From Dictyobacter vulcani (GTDB taxonomy: Bacteria > Chloroflexota > Ktedonobacteria > Ktedonobacterales > Ktedonobacteraceae), in the NCBI RefSeq assembly GCF_008974265.1, contig NZ_BKZW01000001.1, positions 2,232,001 through 2,296,000 of the forward strand: a stretch of DNA of 64,000 nt, read 5' to 3'. The translations under genes were made by a program, and so were the position numbers. Shown piece after piece: positions 27,099-40,772 of this stretch. A model generated the notes under the pieces. It made no database searches, was not told the origin of the DNA, and saw nothing but the letters and a program-made list of their open reading frames with translations. Positions within the stretch are counted from its first letter, which is position 1. Each line of letters opens with the position of its first letter.

Positions 27099-27662
27099 AT
27101 GCCTGTTCTTGTGTTGAATTCCTCATTACAGCCTCTCTCGGTCATACCAGAGCGTCGCCTCATCGTATTATTGTCAAAGCAAAAAGTGACATTTGTAGAT
27201 GAGACGGTTCGAGAACTGATCGAAGAGAGCATTCAACTTCGTCGGCTGGAGTCGGAGCGTCCCGTTATTGTACAGCTATTAGCCAATGTACGCGTGCCGC
27301 GGGTAGCCCTTCAACCGACACGTACCAATATACTGTTACGCGATGATGAAACATGTCAGTACTGTGGCAAACGTAGCCGTGATCTAACGCTCGACCACAT
27401 CATTCCACGTTCACGTGGTGGGCAAAGCACATGGGAGAATCTCGTCGCTTGCTGCAAACACTGTAATGGAAAAAAAGGGAATCGCCTCCTGAAGGATGTG
27501 AACATGCATCTCTTACGGCAACCACGTGCATTGACGCAAGAATATGCTGGATTCTTCTTGCTTCGCTATCCAAAGCTACGCGAAGCGTATGAGCAGTTTC
27601 TGTTAAGCGCCATGGGAGTTCCCATGCCACATATGCATACCAATCGTGGCATAAGTGCATAA
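27099..27662 (+). CDS. HNH endonuclease family protein
   Basis: The protein has about 187 residues from ATG 27099 (MPVLVLNSSLQPLSVIPERR), with GAGGAAGGAAAG upstream. The N-terminal part (LNxSxxPL..., then VTFVDETVRELIEES) and the HNH core are typical of a widespread bacterial family. The core reads CQYCGKRSRDLTLDHIIPRS, then GGQSTWENLVACCKHCNGKK, and has four zinc cysteines and the catalytic DH, N and H/N positions. Its biological job is unproven. The frame is open back to 26976, but the extra residues look non-coding. A stem-loop follows at 27710. Confidence 0.88.
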   Translation: MPVLVLNSSLQPLSVIPERRLIVLLSKQKVTFVDETVRELIEESIQLRRLESERPVIVQLLANVRVPRVALQPTRTNILLRDDETCQYCGKRSRDLTLDHIIPRSRGGQSTWENLVACCKHCNGKKGNRLLKDVNMHLLRQPRALTQEYAGFFLLRYPKLREAYEQFLLSAMGVPMPHMHTNRGISA

Positions 27663-27709
27663 GGTCCACCTATAAAATATTATTGGCACCGTAATTATTC
27701 TCTTCATCT

Positions 27710-27763
27710 GGGTGTAAGCTGTCAGTGGTAACCAGAAAACGGAACTACTGACAACTTACACCC
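27710..27763 (+). terminator. Stem-loop after the HNH gene
   Basis: GGGTGTAAGCTGTCAGT pairs with ACTGACAACTTACACCC with one mismatch and a 20-base loop. ACTTTTATT follows. Confidence 0.65.
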
Positions 27764-27857
27764 AACTTTTATTATCCTCCATTGTGAATAAGCCTCAAAA
27801 GGATCTGCGAATATGAATAGGGACAGGTATTAAAATGTATTAAGGAGGATATAAAAA

Positions 27858-28151
27858 ATGTTTATCGCGACCAACCGCATACAGATACCTGTTGAACAGC
27901 AGCAGAAAATGATAGAAGCCTTTCGCAGATCGGTACCTGCTCTGCATCAATTTGAGGGCTTTCAAAGCTTTGAGATCCTTGTCAGCGAGGATAGAAGCCA
28001 TATGATCGCTATGTCGCACTGGGCATCCAGGGAAGCCTATGATGCTTATGTCAACAGTGAAGCGTTTCGCAAGCACCATGGCGGAGCCAGCAGCGAACAG
28101 ATGCATCCTCATGCCAGCATCACATACTATACAGGAGAGCTGTTAAGCTAA
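27858..28151 (+). CDS. ABM-domain monooxygenase-like protein (HmoA/IsdG-type)
   Basis: The 97-residue protein begins MFIATNRIQIPVEQQQKMIE. It has the dimeric ferredoxin-like ABM fold pattern: NRIQIP, then FEGFQSFEIL, then MSHWASREAYDAYVNSEAF with the conserved tryptophan and a following KHH. Relatives in Gram-positives degrade heme (HmoA/HmoB, IsdG) or oxidise small aromatic compounds. The distal KHH and late histidines fit heme contact, but the assignment stops at the family. AGGAGGATATAAAAA gives a perfect ribosome site. Confidence 0.8.
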   Translation: MFIATNRIQIPVEQQQKMIEAFRRSVPALHQFEGFQSFEILVSEDRSHMIAMSHWASREAYDAYVNSEAFRKHHGGASSEQMHPHASITYYTGELLS

Positions 28152-28207
28152 CCTTACACTGAATCTGAATGCTGCGGCAAAGAATGGAAAAATGTCGTCA
28201 AAAAGGC

Positions 28208-28236
28208 TTGACAAAAGCGCAAAGACATTGTAATAT
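28208..28236 (+). promoter_or_regulatory. Promoter of 5S rRNA gene 1
   Basis: A perfect TTGACA (28208) and TATAAT-like TAATAT (28231) are separated by exactly 17 bases. The start is expected near 28243, about 30 bases before the mature 5S. Confidence 0.85.
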
Positions 28237-28271
28237 AGCAAGTATCAAGAACACCTGTATGTGCAGGCGAG

Positions 28272-28385
<114 letters not shown>

Positions 28386-28387
28386 CT

Positions 28388-28412
28388 CACCCGCCCACAC
28401 GGGTGTTTTTTT
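28388..28412 (+). terminator. Terminator of 5S copy 1
   Basis: The stem CACCCG/CGGGTG with loop CCCACA is followed by seven T residues. An identical terminator follows 5S copy 2. Confidence 0.9.
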
Positions 28413-28433
28413 ATGCCTTTTTATAAAAATGAT

Positions 28434-28491
28434 CCACCATAAAGAACAGGACCGCAACCTATAAAGGCTGCGGTCCTGTTCTTTATGGTGG
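28434..28491 (-). terminator. Terminator of rRNA operon 1, stem reaching into the tRNA-Ala CCA end
   Basis: 26-bp arms with one mismatch enclose TATAAA. The core reads AAAGAACAGGACCGCA. The arm on the tRNA side includes the last six bases of tRNA-Ala (ACCACCA region), mirrored at 28434-28439. A T-rich stretch follows on the minus strand. Confidence 0.75.
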
Positions 28492-28561
28492 AGACAAGAA
28501 GATTCGAACTCCTGACCTTCGCTATGCAAAAGCGACGCTCTACCAGCTAAGCTATGTCCCC
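28486..28561 (-). tRNA. tRNA-Ala (anticodon TGC)
   Basis: The tRNA is 76 bases long. The acceptor stem GGGGACA/TGTCTCC has one G-U pair. The D arm is TAGCTTAGCTGGTAGAGC. The anticodon stem TCGCT/AGCGA holds the loop TTTGCAT, giving TGC. The T arm is CAGGAGTTCGAATCTTCTTG. CCA is encoded. In most bacteria tRNA-Ala(TGC) lies between 16S and 23S. Here it follows the 23S gene of operon 1 by about 115 bases, in the place where 5S is usually found. Confidence 0.95.
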
Positions 28562-28675
28562 ATAACTTGACTACTGCAATACCGTTTATCCTCAATTTTG
28601 CCGAGCGCCTCTGCCAGCCGATGAGCTGAAGCCGAGTGCACTCACGCGAGTGTCCACGATGAAGATACTATGTGA

Positions 28676-33419
<4,744 letters not shown>

Positions 33420-33707
33420 TTGTTGCGTTTATACAAACATACACTCACATGGAGGTATGTCAATTGCATGTGAATTGCGATCAAGGCCAAGTCTTACAAC
33501 ATTGGCTGTAATTGTTCGCAGATTATTGTTGTGATCACTACTATACTTGCATACAGTAGGATCGAATTGACAGGAAACTAGAAACGATTCATGTTGTTCC
33601 AGTTGCTGTTCTGCTTTCCACTCTTCAGTTGTCAAGGTGCCCACGAACCGCAGTTCGTGTGGAACGATCAAGCGCTGCATTTCTGCTTGCTTGTCTCGTG
33701 TGGCTGT

Positions 33708-33736
33708 AGTATCGCAGATCTGTTGTGCTTTGTCAA
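33708..33736 (-). promoter_or_regulatory. Possible inner promoter P2 of rRNA operon 1
   Basis: On the minus strand TTGACA and GATACT are separated by 17 bases, inside the long leader. The same pair is preserved in operon 2 (47001-47029). Confidence 0.55.
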
Positions 33737-33984
33737 GTACTTTTCCGACCACTTTTTCAGGTCCGCCGAAATCTCGTTGTTCTGACTCGCCAGAGCCAGA
33801 AACACGACGACATCCTGCGTCAAAAAAGGGCAGAGCCTTCCTCTTCTCAACAAACATGGTTGGGAAAACACAGGAGATCGAAGATCTCGGGGAGAGCCAC
33901 CTTAGCGTGGCACAACGGATGCGAAGGGACAGGAGCACCCCGGCTTGTTAAGCCTGGTGATTGTCGTCTTTCTGCAGCTCGATG

Positions 33985-34014
33985 ATTATGCCATACCTGC
34001 TATGCGTATGTCAA
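33985..34014 (-). promoter_or_regulatory. Promoter P1 of rRNA operon 1
   Basis: On the minus strand TTGACA and CATAAT are separated by 18 bases. The leader to the 16S start is about 560 bases. It is divergent from the 5S-2 promoter 170 bases away. Confidence 0.75.
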
Positions 34015-34183
34015 GCACTTTTCATACGTATTTTAACTCGACCACAAAATTTTGGTTTCATTTTCCCCATGTAAAAAACATCATGCTCACAAAAGCCATG
34101 TTCGATAGTCCTGATAAGATTATCTCGCGAGCCTCCGCATCAGACGATATCGCTAACATGGATAAAAGCCTGTAAATAGGGGG

Positions 34184-34212
34184 TTGACAAAGCCATATAG
34201 CTGTAGTATTAT
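34184..34212 (+). promoter_or_regulatory. Promoter of 5S rRNA gene 2
   Basis: TTGACA at 34184 and TATTAT at 34207 are separated by 17 bases. The sequence around them differs from the copy 1 promoter, yet both hexamers are kept. Confidence 0.85.
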
Positions 34213-34247
34213 TCATCAAGTCAAGAACACCTGTATGTGCAGGTGAG

Positions 34248-34361
<114 letters not shown>

Positions 34362-34363
34362 CT

Positions 34364-34388
34364 CACCCGCCCACACGGGTGTTTTTTT
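34364..34388 (+). terminator. Terminator of 5S copy 2
   Basis: The stem CACCCG/CGGGTG and seven T residues are identical to copy 1. Confidence 0.9.
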
Positions 34389-34412
34389 ATGTGCCAATAA
34401 CAGACAAAAAGA

Positions 34413-34444
34413 GAAGGGCCAATTATCGAGATAATCGACCCTTC
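34413..34444 (-). terminator. Terminator of osmC
   Basis: GAAGGGtCGATTATC pairs with GATAATtGGCCCTTC around a two-base loop and is followed on the minus strand by CTCTTTTTG. Confidence 0.75.
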
Positions 34445-34477
34445 TTAAAAAAGCTACATGCTTAAACGGCATTGATA

Positions 34478-34912
34478 TTATTGGTTCAGCAAGGTAGCCT
34501 TCAACTGGATATCTGTAGCGGCCAGCGCTTTAGAAACTGGACAATTCTTTTTGGCTTCCTGGGCAAACTTTTGGAAGGTGGCATCGTCGATACCCGGTAC
34601 GACGGCTTCAGTTACCAGTTCAATCGGATTAATAGCAAAGCCACCTTCGACCTGATTGAAATGTACATTGGCTGTTGTATGCACACGGGTCGGTGTATGA
34701 CCTGCACCAGCCAGACTGGCCGATAATGCCATGGAATAACAACCAGCATGGGCGGCAGCGATCAATTCCTCAGGATTAGTTCCACCGGAACCATCACCCA
34801 TACGTGAGCGGAAAGAATATTGTCCTTCAAAAGCGCCGCTTCCCAGGCTCACTTTTCCCTGACCTTGTTTAAGATCACCATTCCATTCAGCGTCTGCTTT
34901 ACGAATTGCCAT
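34478..34912 (-). CDS. osmC: OsmC-family organic hydroperoxide reductase
   Basis: The 144-residue protein begins MAIRKADAEWNGDLKQGQGK. It has the OsmC pattern GGTNPEELIAAAHAGCYSMAL with the peroxidatic cysteine, and KKNCPVSKALAATDI with the resolving cysteine. The catalytic arginine is in FRSRMGDG. It is a dimeric cytoplasmic enzyme that reduces organic hydroperoxides with dithiols. It is the right length for OsmC, and 'WNG' with a C-terminal 'KNCPVSKAL' fits OsmC better than Ohr. GAAGGAGACATTCTT precedes the ATG. The gene is monocistronic, directly beside 5S copy 2. Confidence 0.92.
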   Translation of the reverse strand: MAIRKADAEWNGDLKQGQGKVSLGSGAFEGQYSFRSRMGDGSGGTNPEELIAAAHAGCYSMALSASLAGAGHTPTRVHTTANVHFNQVEGGFAINPIELVTEAVVPGIDDATFQKFAQEAKKNCPVSKALAATDIQLKATLLNQ

Positions 34913-35084
34913 AAGAATGTCTCCTTCTTCAGTAACAATAGCAAAGATAGAATCTTACTATGTCCCTCTATCGTAAACTTTTCACAGCTATGAGCATCAT
35001 TTAAGTACACTCATGTACCTGTACACTATACAACCATAATACGTTTAGAAACAAGCAAGCAAGAAATTTCAGATAATTCTGGCT

Positions 35085-36095
35085 CTAAGGACGGTGCTCA
35101 GATTCGAGCATCTTTAAAACTTCTGCTTCATCTTTATCGCTAACCATGTAATCAACCGCAGCACGCTCAATACGCCAGACAGAGCCTTTGAGAATAACAA
35201 AACGCCATTCAAGCTGTGGGCTGTTATTAAAATCGGCTGGCGTGGCTGTTTTTAAGAAATCCAGCACATCATCCGGGACAGGAGCATGAATCTCATCAAG
35301 ATTATTCTGGATCTGCTCTATGTAGCGGGGAATAATCCCTTCTGGATCTTCTCGATAAATTATGCGATGCAAATTACTTAAATTGCTTAAACCCGCCTCC
35401 CGATGTTCGGGTATAGCCAGATCATTGATAATCCGCAGTCGTAACGCCTCAAAAAAACTATACTGGACCAGGCCGCTACAGATAAAATGCAGCATGGACT
35501 GCGCAGAGTCGTCCTTTTCATCCCATTTCTTGAAGATATTGGCAACCCCAGCCGCAGCATCGGCGATGGCTGGCACCGCGCCCAGATGGCGTTTAGCAAC
35601 CCGTTCTGCATACAGGGCTGCCAACTCATAAACAGTCTTGTGATCATATAAACCATTAATCTGGTCAATGGCAATACCACGCACATGACGCAAATAACCA
35701 ATACCATGGATATCTTCTGGATCATAAACATTATGCCGGGACTGCTCATAAGGATTTTCCACATACCAATCCAGGCAAGGACGTTTGATGCCGACGGTAA
35801 ATTTATCAAAAGGTATGACTTCATTACGCCAGCTGGCAAGATGAATGCCTTTTGTTTTCGCCTCCACTAGAAAGGTATTATTAAAGCCCTGGCGGGGATC
35901 ACTAATCAAATAGAAAATGGCAGAATGGCTCCATTCACTATCCGTCGCTATACGGATCAAATGGGCAAATACTTCTTTGGGATCCTTGTTTTTGCGCAAC
36001 ATCACATCTGCAACTTGTAAGAAAGGTCCTCCATTGTCATGTTGCAGGAAATAGTTCAATGGATCTTGCTCAATACGGCTGGCTCGATATTTCAT
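35085..36095 (-). CDS. Permuted papain-like (YiiX/NlpC-P60 superfamily) protein
   Basis: The protein has about 336 residues. An N-terminal segment with DNGGPFLQVADVMLR is followed by the histidine in IATDSEWSHSAIFYLIS and the acidic strand NTFLVEAKTKGIHLASWR. The cysteine comes late, in MLHFICSGLVQYSFFEA. The His-before-Cys order is that of the circularly permuted papain fold of YiiX-type enzymes, which are amidases or acyltransferases of unknown substrate. There is no signal peptide. GAGGAATACAGGT favours ATG 36095 over the longer frame from 36143. It is a single gene on the minus strand. Confidence 0.65.
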   Translation of the reverse strand: MKYRASRIEQDPLNYFLQHDNGGPFLQVADVMLRKNKDPKEVFAHLIRIATDSEWSHSAIFYLISDPRQGFNNTFLVEAKTKGIHLASWRNEVIPFDKFTVGIKRPCLDWYVENPYEQSRHNVYDPEDIHGIGYLRHVRGIAIDQINGLYDHKTVYELAALYAERVAKRHLGAVPAIADAAAGVANIFKKWDEKDDSAQSMLHFICSGLVQYSFFEALRLRIINDLAIPEHREAGLSNLSNLHRIIYREDPEGIIPRYIEQIQNNLDEIHAPVPDDVLDFLKTATPADFNNSPQLEWRFVILKGSVWRIERAAVDYMVSDKDEAEVLKMLESEHRP

Positions 36096-36392
36096 ACCTG
36101 TATTCCTCAAAAAATTTAGCGTTCTCCTCTTTAAATTATGCATTCCAACTCAACCAATCAACAAGACCAAAAAGGGATAAGTTTACATCTCTATTCCCAA
36201 ATTGTCTCCGTAAATTTTCAAACAATGATATTAGATCATCCAATAGGAGTACTGGATATAATAGGTGTATTTTCCTATGCAATGCGATTTATTTGACCTT
36301 ATAGATGCATTTATGTACAGTAGTATCTGACACATAATGAGATAATCTGGATTATTTTTTACTGTAGGTGGAGTAAGTAAAGGTTAGTAACT

Positions 36393-37334
36393 ATGCCATT
36401 AAAGGGACGTCATACGTTTGTGGGATTTGATGTACAGAGAAACGAAGCAGTGCCCCTGGCAACAAGTGGGCAGCAACAGCCGCACACAACACATGCAGCA
36501 ATGTCAAATAATACTCCACCAAAGACAGGAACTCAGGAGACAAACTTGATCAGTTCAAGGATGCCTGAGAATCACACAGAGGAAATTCAACTTTCGCTTA
36601 TCTCGATACCGGGGCGCAACAATGGACCCGACACAGCCCGGCTACCTCTTGTGATTCCAGGCAACGGAGCCAGAAATATAGCCACGGCTCCCCTGCGTAA
36701 GAGAAAAAGTCCTCTCGTCCATATCTGGATCGGGATTATGATCATTGCTATCATTACAGGCGCACTTTTAGCCTTTATACCAACCGGTGATAGCAGTGGC
36801 AAAAATATCACAACAGGCATCTTTCATCCTACGACCAATATGAAAGCCAGTCAGAAAAATGAGACGGCTCTCATTTCAGCCCAGGCAGCTACGGCGACCG
36901 CTGTCATGCAGGATGGTTTCGGGCAACCAATTTCTGTAAAGGTTACACCGCCAGCGGCATCCAAGGATTTTGTGCCCGATGCAAGTTTTGATAATCGCTA
37001 TCTCATGGGGCAGTGTACCTACTGGGCAGACTTCCGCTATCATCAGTTGACTGGCTATGCCGTACCATGGATGTATGACGCTAAAGGCTGGGCATATGGA
37101 GCTTCTCAGAGTCCTGGTTGGGTAGTTTCTTCCACACCTAAGGTGCCATCAATTCTGGTCTTACAGCCAGGTACGCAGGGAGCTGGATTGCAATATGGGC
37201 ATGTTGCCATTGTCGAACGTATCAATTCAGATGGCACGCTCTATACGAGTGCCTGGAACGTTGTGGGGCCAGGCATCCTCACCTATATGACCTATCACAT
37301 TACTCCTGGTGTAAGTTTTGTCTGGCACTCTTGA
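36393..37334 (+). CDS. Membrane-anchored CHAP-domain peptidoglycan hydrolase
   Basis: The 313-residue protein has a cytoplasmic, proline/threonine-rich head of about 110 residues and one membrane helix (LVHIWIGIMIIAIITGALLA). A linker leads to a C-terminal CHAP domain with the catalytic cysteine in YLMGQCTYWADFRY and the histidine in LQYGHVAIVERINSDG. The TSAWN and FVWHS strands are also present. CHAP enzymes cut peptide cross-links or the glycan-peptide amide outside the membrane. Its tail meets the propeller-lectin gene of the next entry, separated by only 31 bases and without an evident terminator. Confidence 0.88.
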   Translation: MPLKGRHTFVGFDVQRNEAVPLATSGQQQPHTTHAAMSNNTPPKTGTQETNLISSRMPENHTEEIQLSLISIPGRNNGPDTARLPLVIPGNGARNIATAPLRKRKSPLVHIWIGIMIIAIITGALLAFIPTGDSSGKNITTGIFHPTTNMKASQKNETALISAQAATATAVMQDGFGQPISVKVTPPAASKDFVPDASFDNRYLMGQCTYWADFRYHQLTGYAVPWMYDAKGWAYGASQSPGWVVSSTPKVPSILVLQPGTQGAGLQYGHVAIVERINSDGTLYTSAWNVVGPGILTYMTYHITPGVSFVWHS

Positions 37335-37365
37335 TGGTTAGTACGACGCACCACATCACGAATGA

Positions 37366-38874
37366 TTACCAGTCCGCGCCGCGCCAATTTCCATTTTTGG
37401 TTCCAATAATAGACTGCACAAAATGGTTGGTATCAACAAACACGACAACTTTATTTCCTTGTGACAGCCAATCATAACCCACCAGCCCCGTATCACTGGC
37501 AAGTGGAGCAGAGGCTTGCTGCGTTAGATCGATCCCTTGCCAGCGCTCACCAGGAGGCAGAGAAAGCTCCTGGATATGTTTGTTCTCATCCACATAGATA
37601 ATGACACGCTTATTCCCCTGTTGCCAATCGTAAGCAGCCAGCGAATTTCCGCTGGCCAATGGTCGGTTGGTTAAAGTAGTCAGATCACGCTGCTCCCATG
37701 CATTGGAAGTAGTGCTTAGTAATTCTTGAATATGCTGCTTGTCATCAATATAATTAATCAACAAAGTACCAGTAACCTGCCATTCATAACCAACAATAAC
37801 ATTCCCATTAGCCAGTGGGGCTCCGTATAATTGGGTCAAATCATATCCCCGCCAGGATCCATCACCCGTGCTATTTAATTCCATCACATGTTTATTTGCA
37901 GCGACATAAGCAATATGCTGGCTCTGATCTTTGGACCAATAAAAGGCACTCACGGCATTGCCCGCAGGGGTTGGAGCATTCGTCAACCTGGTGAGATCAG
38001 TCGCTTGCCAGGCTATACCATCTACACTTACGAGTTCTTGAATATGCTTTTGCTGATCAAGATAAACAATGTGTTGCGAGTCATTTACTGACCATACGTA
38101 ACTCAACAGGCTCTTCCCATCTGAAAGAGGAGCCCCGGCACGCTGAGTTAGATCCAGCACCTGCCAATGACTGTTATCTCCAGACCATAATAAATGGATA
38201 TGACCGAGCACATCAATATAGGCTATTTGCCAGCTGGACCCTTTCTCCCAACTATAGCTGGTCAGGATCTCACCGTTGGCTATCGCGGCTCCTGTAGCCC
38301 GCGTAAGATCCGTTTGCCGCCAGTTCGTGCCATCTTTCGTCGCTAATTGCTGTATATGGCCGGCGGCATCAATATACACAGTTTCAATAGAACCATCTTG
38401 TATCCATTGGGACGAAGCAATCGCTCCATGCTCGACTGGTAGCGTTGGTATGGAAGCAAGCACAGGGGTACTCGAAACAGATGACCGTGGTGAGACAATC
38501 GTGGGTCTATTCCCGCTTGCATGGGTCATATTCATCCCGACATAAAAAAAGCCTGCGCTCCCCCCGATGAGTAAAATAATAGTAGAGGCCAGGGGTAGAG
38601 CCACCTTTGTTGGTCGTAAATGCCTGCGTCGCCCGGGTGCGACAGCCCATTGCCGTTGGGCCACAAAGCCAGTTTTCTTGTCCTTCGGCGATTGGGGTTC
38701 TTTATACTTAGATATCACCGCATGCATCTTTCGAGACGCAACAGGGAATGGTAAAATCAGTTCTTGTTCAATAGGCTCATCCAGATGCTGCTGCGCTATT
38801 TTTTGCACCAAAGAAATATTTTCTGCATTTTCTCCAGCAGTCCTATTTGGTACATCTTGCTGATTTAAATCCAT
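37366..38874 (-). CDS. Membrane-anchored seven-repeat beta-propeller, lectin-like
   Basis: The 502-residue protein has a cytoplasmic head, then a membrane helix near residue 100 (LASTIILLIGGSAGFFYVGM). About seven repeats of roughly 54 residues follow with the pattern W-x-YxDxxxHIxEL-x-W-xx-DLTxxxxAPLAxG. Examples are VIIYVDENKHIQELSLPPG and WQGIDLTQQASAPLAS. The spacing of Trp, Asp-His and DLT resembles fucose-binding fungal-type and PLL-type lectins, whose repeats form a sugar-binding propeller. The propeller would sit outside the cell. The sugar specificity is not known. It converges on the CHAP hydrolase gene, which could share the wall as substrate. Confidence 0.75.
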   Translation of the reverse strand: MDLNQQDVPNRTAGENAENISLVQKIAQQHLDEPIEQELILPFPVASRKMHAVISKYKEPQSPKDKKTGFVAQRQWAVAPGRRRHLRPTKVALPLASTIILLIGGSAGFFYVGMNMTHASGNRPTIVSPRSSVSSTPVLASIPTLPVEHGAIASSQWIQDGSIETVYIDAAGHIQQLATKDGTNWRQTDLTRATGAAIANGEILTSYSWEKGSSWQIAYIDVLGHIHLLWSGDNSHWQVLDLTQRAGAPLSDGKSLLSYVWSVNDSQHIVYLDQQKHIQELVSVDGIAWQATDLTRLTNAPTPAGNAVSAFYWSKDQSQHIAYVAANKHVMELNSTGDGSWRGYDLTQLYGAPLANGNVIVGYEWQVTGTLLINYIDDKQHIQELLSTTSNAWEQRDLTTLTNRPLASGNSLAAYDWQQGNKRVIIYVDENKHIQELSLPPGERWQGIDLTQQASAPLASDTGLVGYDWLSQGNKVVVFVDTNHFVQSIIGTKNGNWRGADW

Positions 38875-39252
38875 GCTTTACCCCCCAGACAAATAATTCC
38901 TTTGTATTATCACCATTATCATTTTACTAAACTACCTATAAACAAAGAAACTTTTTTACCTACCTATCCCCGCCAAAATACAGTGACATTATTAATTACG
39001 AATGACTATACAATATGTTTCATTTGTCTGAAAAAAGCATAATATAGCTGCGTATATAAATATATTATAACAACCCATATAAAATCTTTCTTTTTTCTCT
39101 AATTTTATATACTATGGTAAAAATACACACAAATGTAGCCATCAAATGCCAATAACACACAGTGGTTCGAGAAGAAAAAAGCATAATACATATGCTATAC
39201 TCCAAAAAAGGTGGAAAATTGCATCTTCGCTAGCGAGAAAACGAATATTCAT
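38875..39252. other. AT-rich divergent intergenic region
   Basis: The region is about 380 bases and strongly AT-rich. It must carry promoters for the propeller gene (minus) and the DUF815 gene (plus), but I could not assign boxes. No repeats were seen. Confidence 0.4.
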
Positions 39253-40668
39253 ATGACAACACCGCTTCACACGCGAGAACATCAATGTCCCCCGGACAAA
39301 ATAGCAATAATAGAGCAAATAAATACAGCCGTGCATAGTGTCTATGGACTGGCGATTCTACGCGACCTGCTCTCTAAAGATGCGGGACAGGCAGTTCTAC
39401 AGCTGCTAAAAACGCTGACACTTCCTCAACCAGATCCGATCAAGACTGTTGAAATATACAGTGAGGCTTTTTATCAATTGGCGCAGGCAATGGATAAGGA
39501 TCCAGGATCTTCGATTACTGATGCCTGGCAGGCCTATCTGGTTAACTGTTTGCTTGATACGCGCACGCTATGGAATAAACAGGTTGAACAGAGGGGCAGT
39601 CAGCACATCTCTCCTGCTCTACGCGCCCAGGTTCAACGTGAGTTGCAAGCCATACAACGTCTGTTCGCGCTGGATGCACAACTCATCTGGGAAGAAGTTT
39701 GCGCAATAGCTACACCGACTATGCCAGTCATAAAGCAGGCCTGGGCACCCTGGCAGGCGCTACAGCCCCAACAATCCACTATCCAGATGCCGATGCGCAC
39801 CAGGCTTGTAGAGACCATCGTAACGTGCCCTGATTGGGGTGAGCTGGTGCTGCCACTTGAACGCTATTGGTCCCACGCTGGAGCCGGACCACTGGCTCGC
39901 TATCATGTATTACGCTGGCAAAGCAATCCTCAACAACTCACTGGTATTGATCATCCAGATATGATTGAGTTGAGTGGTTTAATCGGTCATGAACGTCAGC
40001 AAGCTCGCATTACAACCAATATCGAACGCTTTATTGCGGGTCTACCAGCACACGATATGCTGCTGTACGGTCCTCCAGGGACAGGCAAATCTTCAACAAT
40101 CAAAGCTATTGCAAACATGTATGCGGTGCAGAATCTCTGTCTGGTAGAGGTAGACAAAGCAGACATACATGACTTGCCACAGATTGTGGCAGCGCTACGG
40201 AACCGCGCCCCTCGTTACCTGCTCTTCATTGATGATCTTTCGTTTGAGGAACATGAAACTTCCTATAAAAGATTGAAAGTTCTCTTAGAGGGAACGGCTG
40301 AAGCACGTCCTGATAATATCTTGATCTGTGCAACCTCCAATCGAATGAACCTGGTGAAAGAGAATTTTTATGAGCGCGGCAATCCGAATGAAGATGTTAA
40401 TTGGCGCGATACCATGGATGAGAAACAGTCCCTGGCTCACCGCTTTGGCCTGCGTATTAGCTTCCTGCTACCTGACCAGAAACAATATCTAGATATTGTC
40501 AGTCAACTCTCTCAACAGCGTGGACTGATGATAGACGAGGAAGTTTTATCTGCGCGAGCACTGGCCTGGGAACGGCAACACGCTGGTCGCTCGGGCCGCA
40601 GCGCACGACAATTTGTAGATGATATTGAAGGTGAAATACGATCTGAGCAGCACCATACATTGCCATAA
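39253..40668 (+). CDS. DUF815 AAA+ ATPase
   Basis: The protein has about 471 residues. An N-terminal helical region is followed by the AAA core: Walker A LLYGPPGTGKSSTIKAIA, Walker B YLLFIDDLSFEE, sensor 1 ICATSNRMNL. Next come the family block ERGNPNEDVNWRDTMDEKQS and the arginine-finger region AHRFGLRISFLLP. The DUF815 family has no settled role. AAA neighbours suggest remodelling of a protein complex. The frame can be read from a GTG at 39211, but without a ribosome site. ATG 39253 has only a weak GAGAAAACG. Confidence 0.85.
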   Translation: MTTPLHTREHQCPPDKIAIIEQINTAVHSVYGLAILRDLLSKDAGQAVLQLLKTLTLPQPDPIKTVEIYSEAFYQLAQAMDKDPGSSITDAWQAYLVNCLLDTRTLWNKQVEQRGSQHISPALRAQVQRELQAIQRLFALDAQLIWEEVCAIATPTMPVIKQAWAPWQALQPQQSTIQMPMRTRLVETIVTCPDWGELVLPLERYWSHAGAGPLARYHVLRWQSNPQQLTGIDHPDMIELSGLIGHERQQARITTNIERFIAGLPAHDMLLYGPPGTGKSSTIKAIANMYAVQNLCLVEVDKADIHDLPQIVAALRNRAPRYLLFIDDLSFEEHETSYKRLKVLLEGTAEARPDNILICATSNRMNLVKENFYERGNPNEDVNWRDTMDEKQSLAHRFGLRISFLLPDQKQYLDIVSQLSQQRGLMIDEEVLSARALAWERQHAGRSGRSARQFVDDIEGEIRSEQHHTLP

Positions 40669-40772
40669 TAATCACGCCAGGGGGCATACTCCTGGCGTAT
40701 AAGTAGAAGAACTGATTCCGATTATTTTTTCTTGTACAGTCACAGATAAGAGAGTGATTTCTAGCCAGACCT

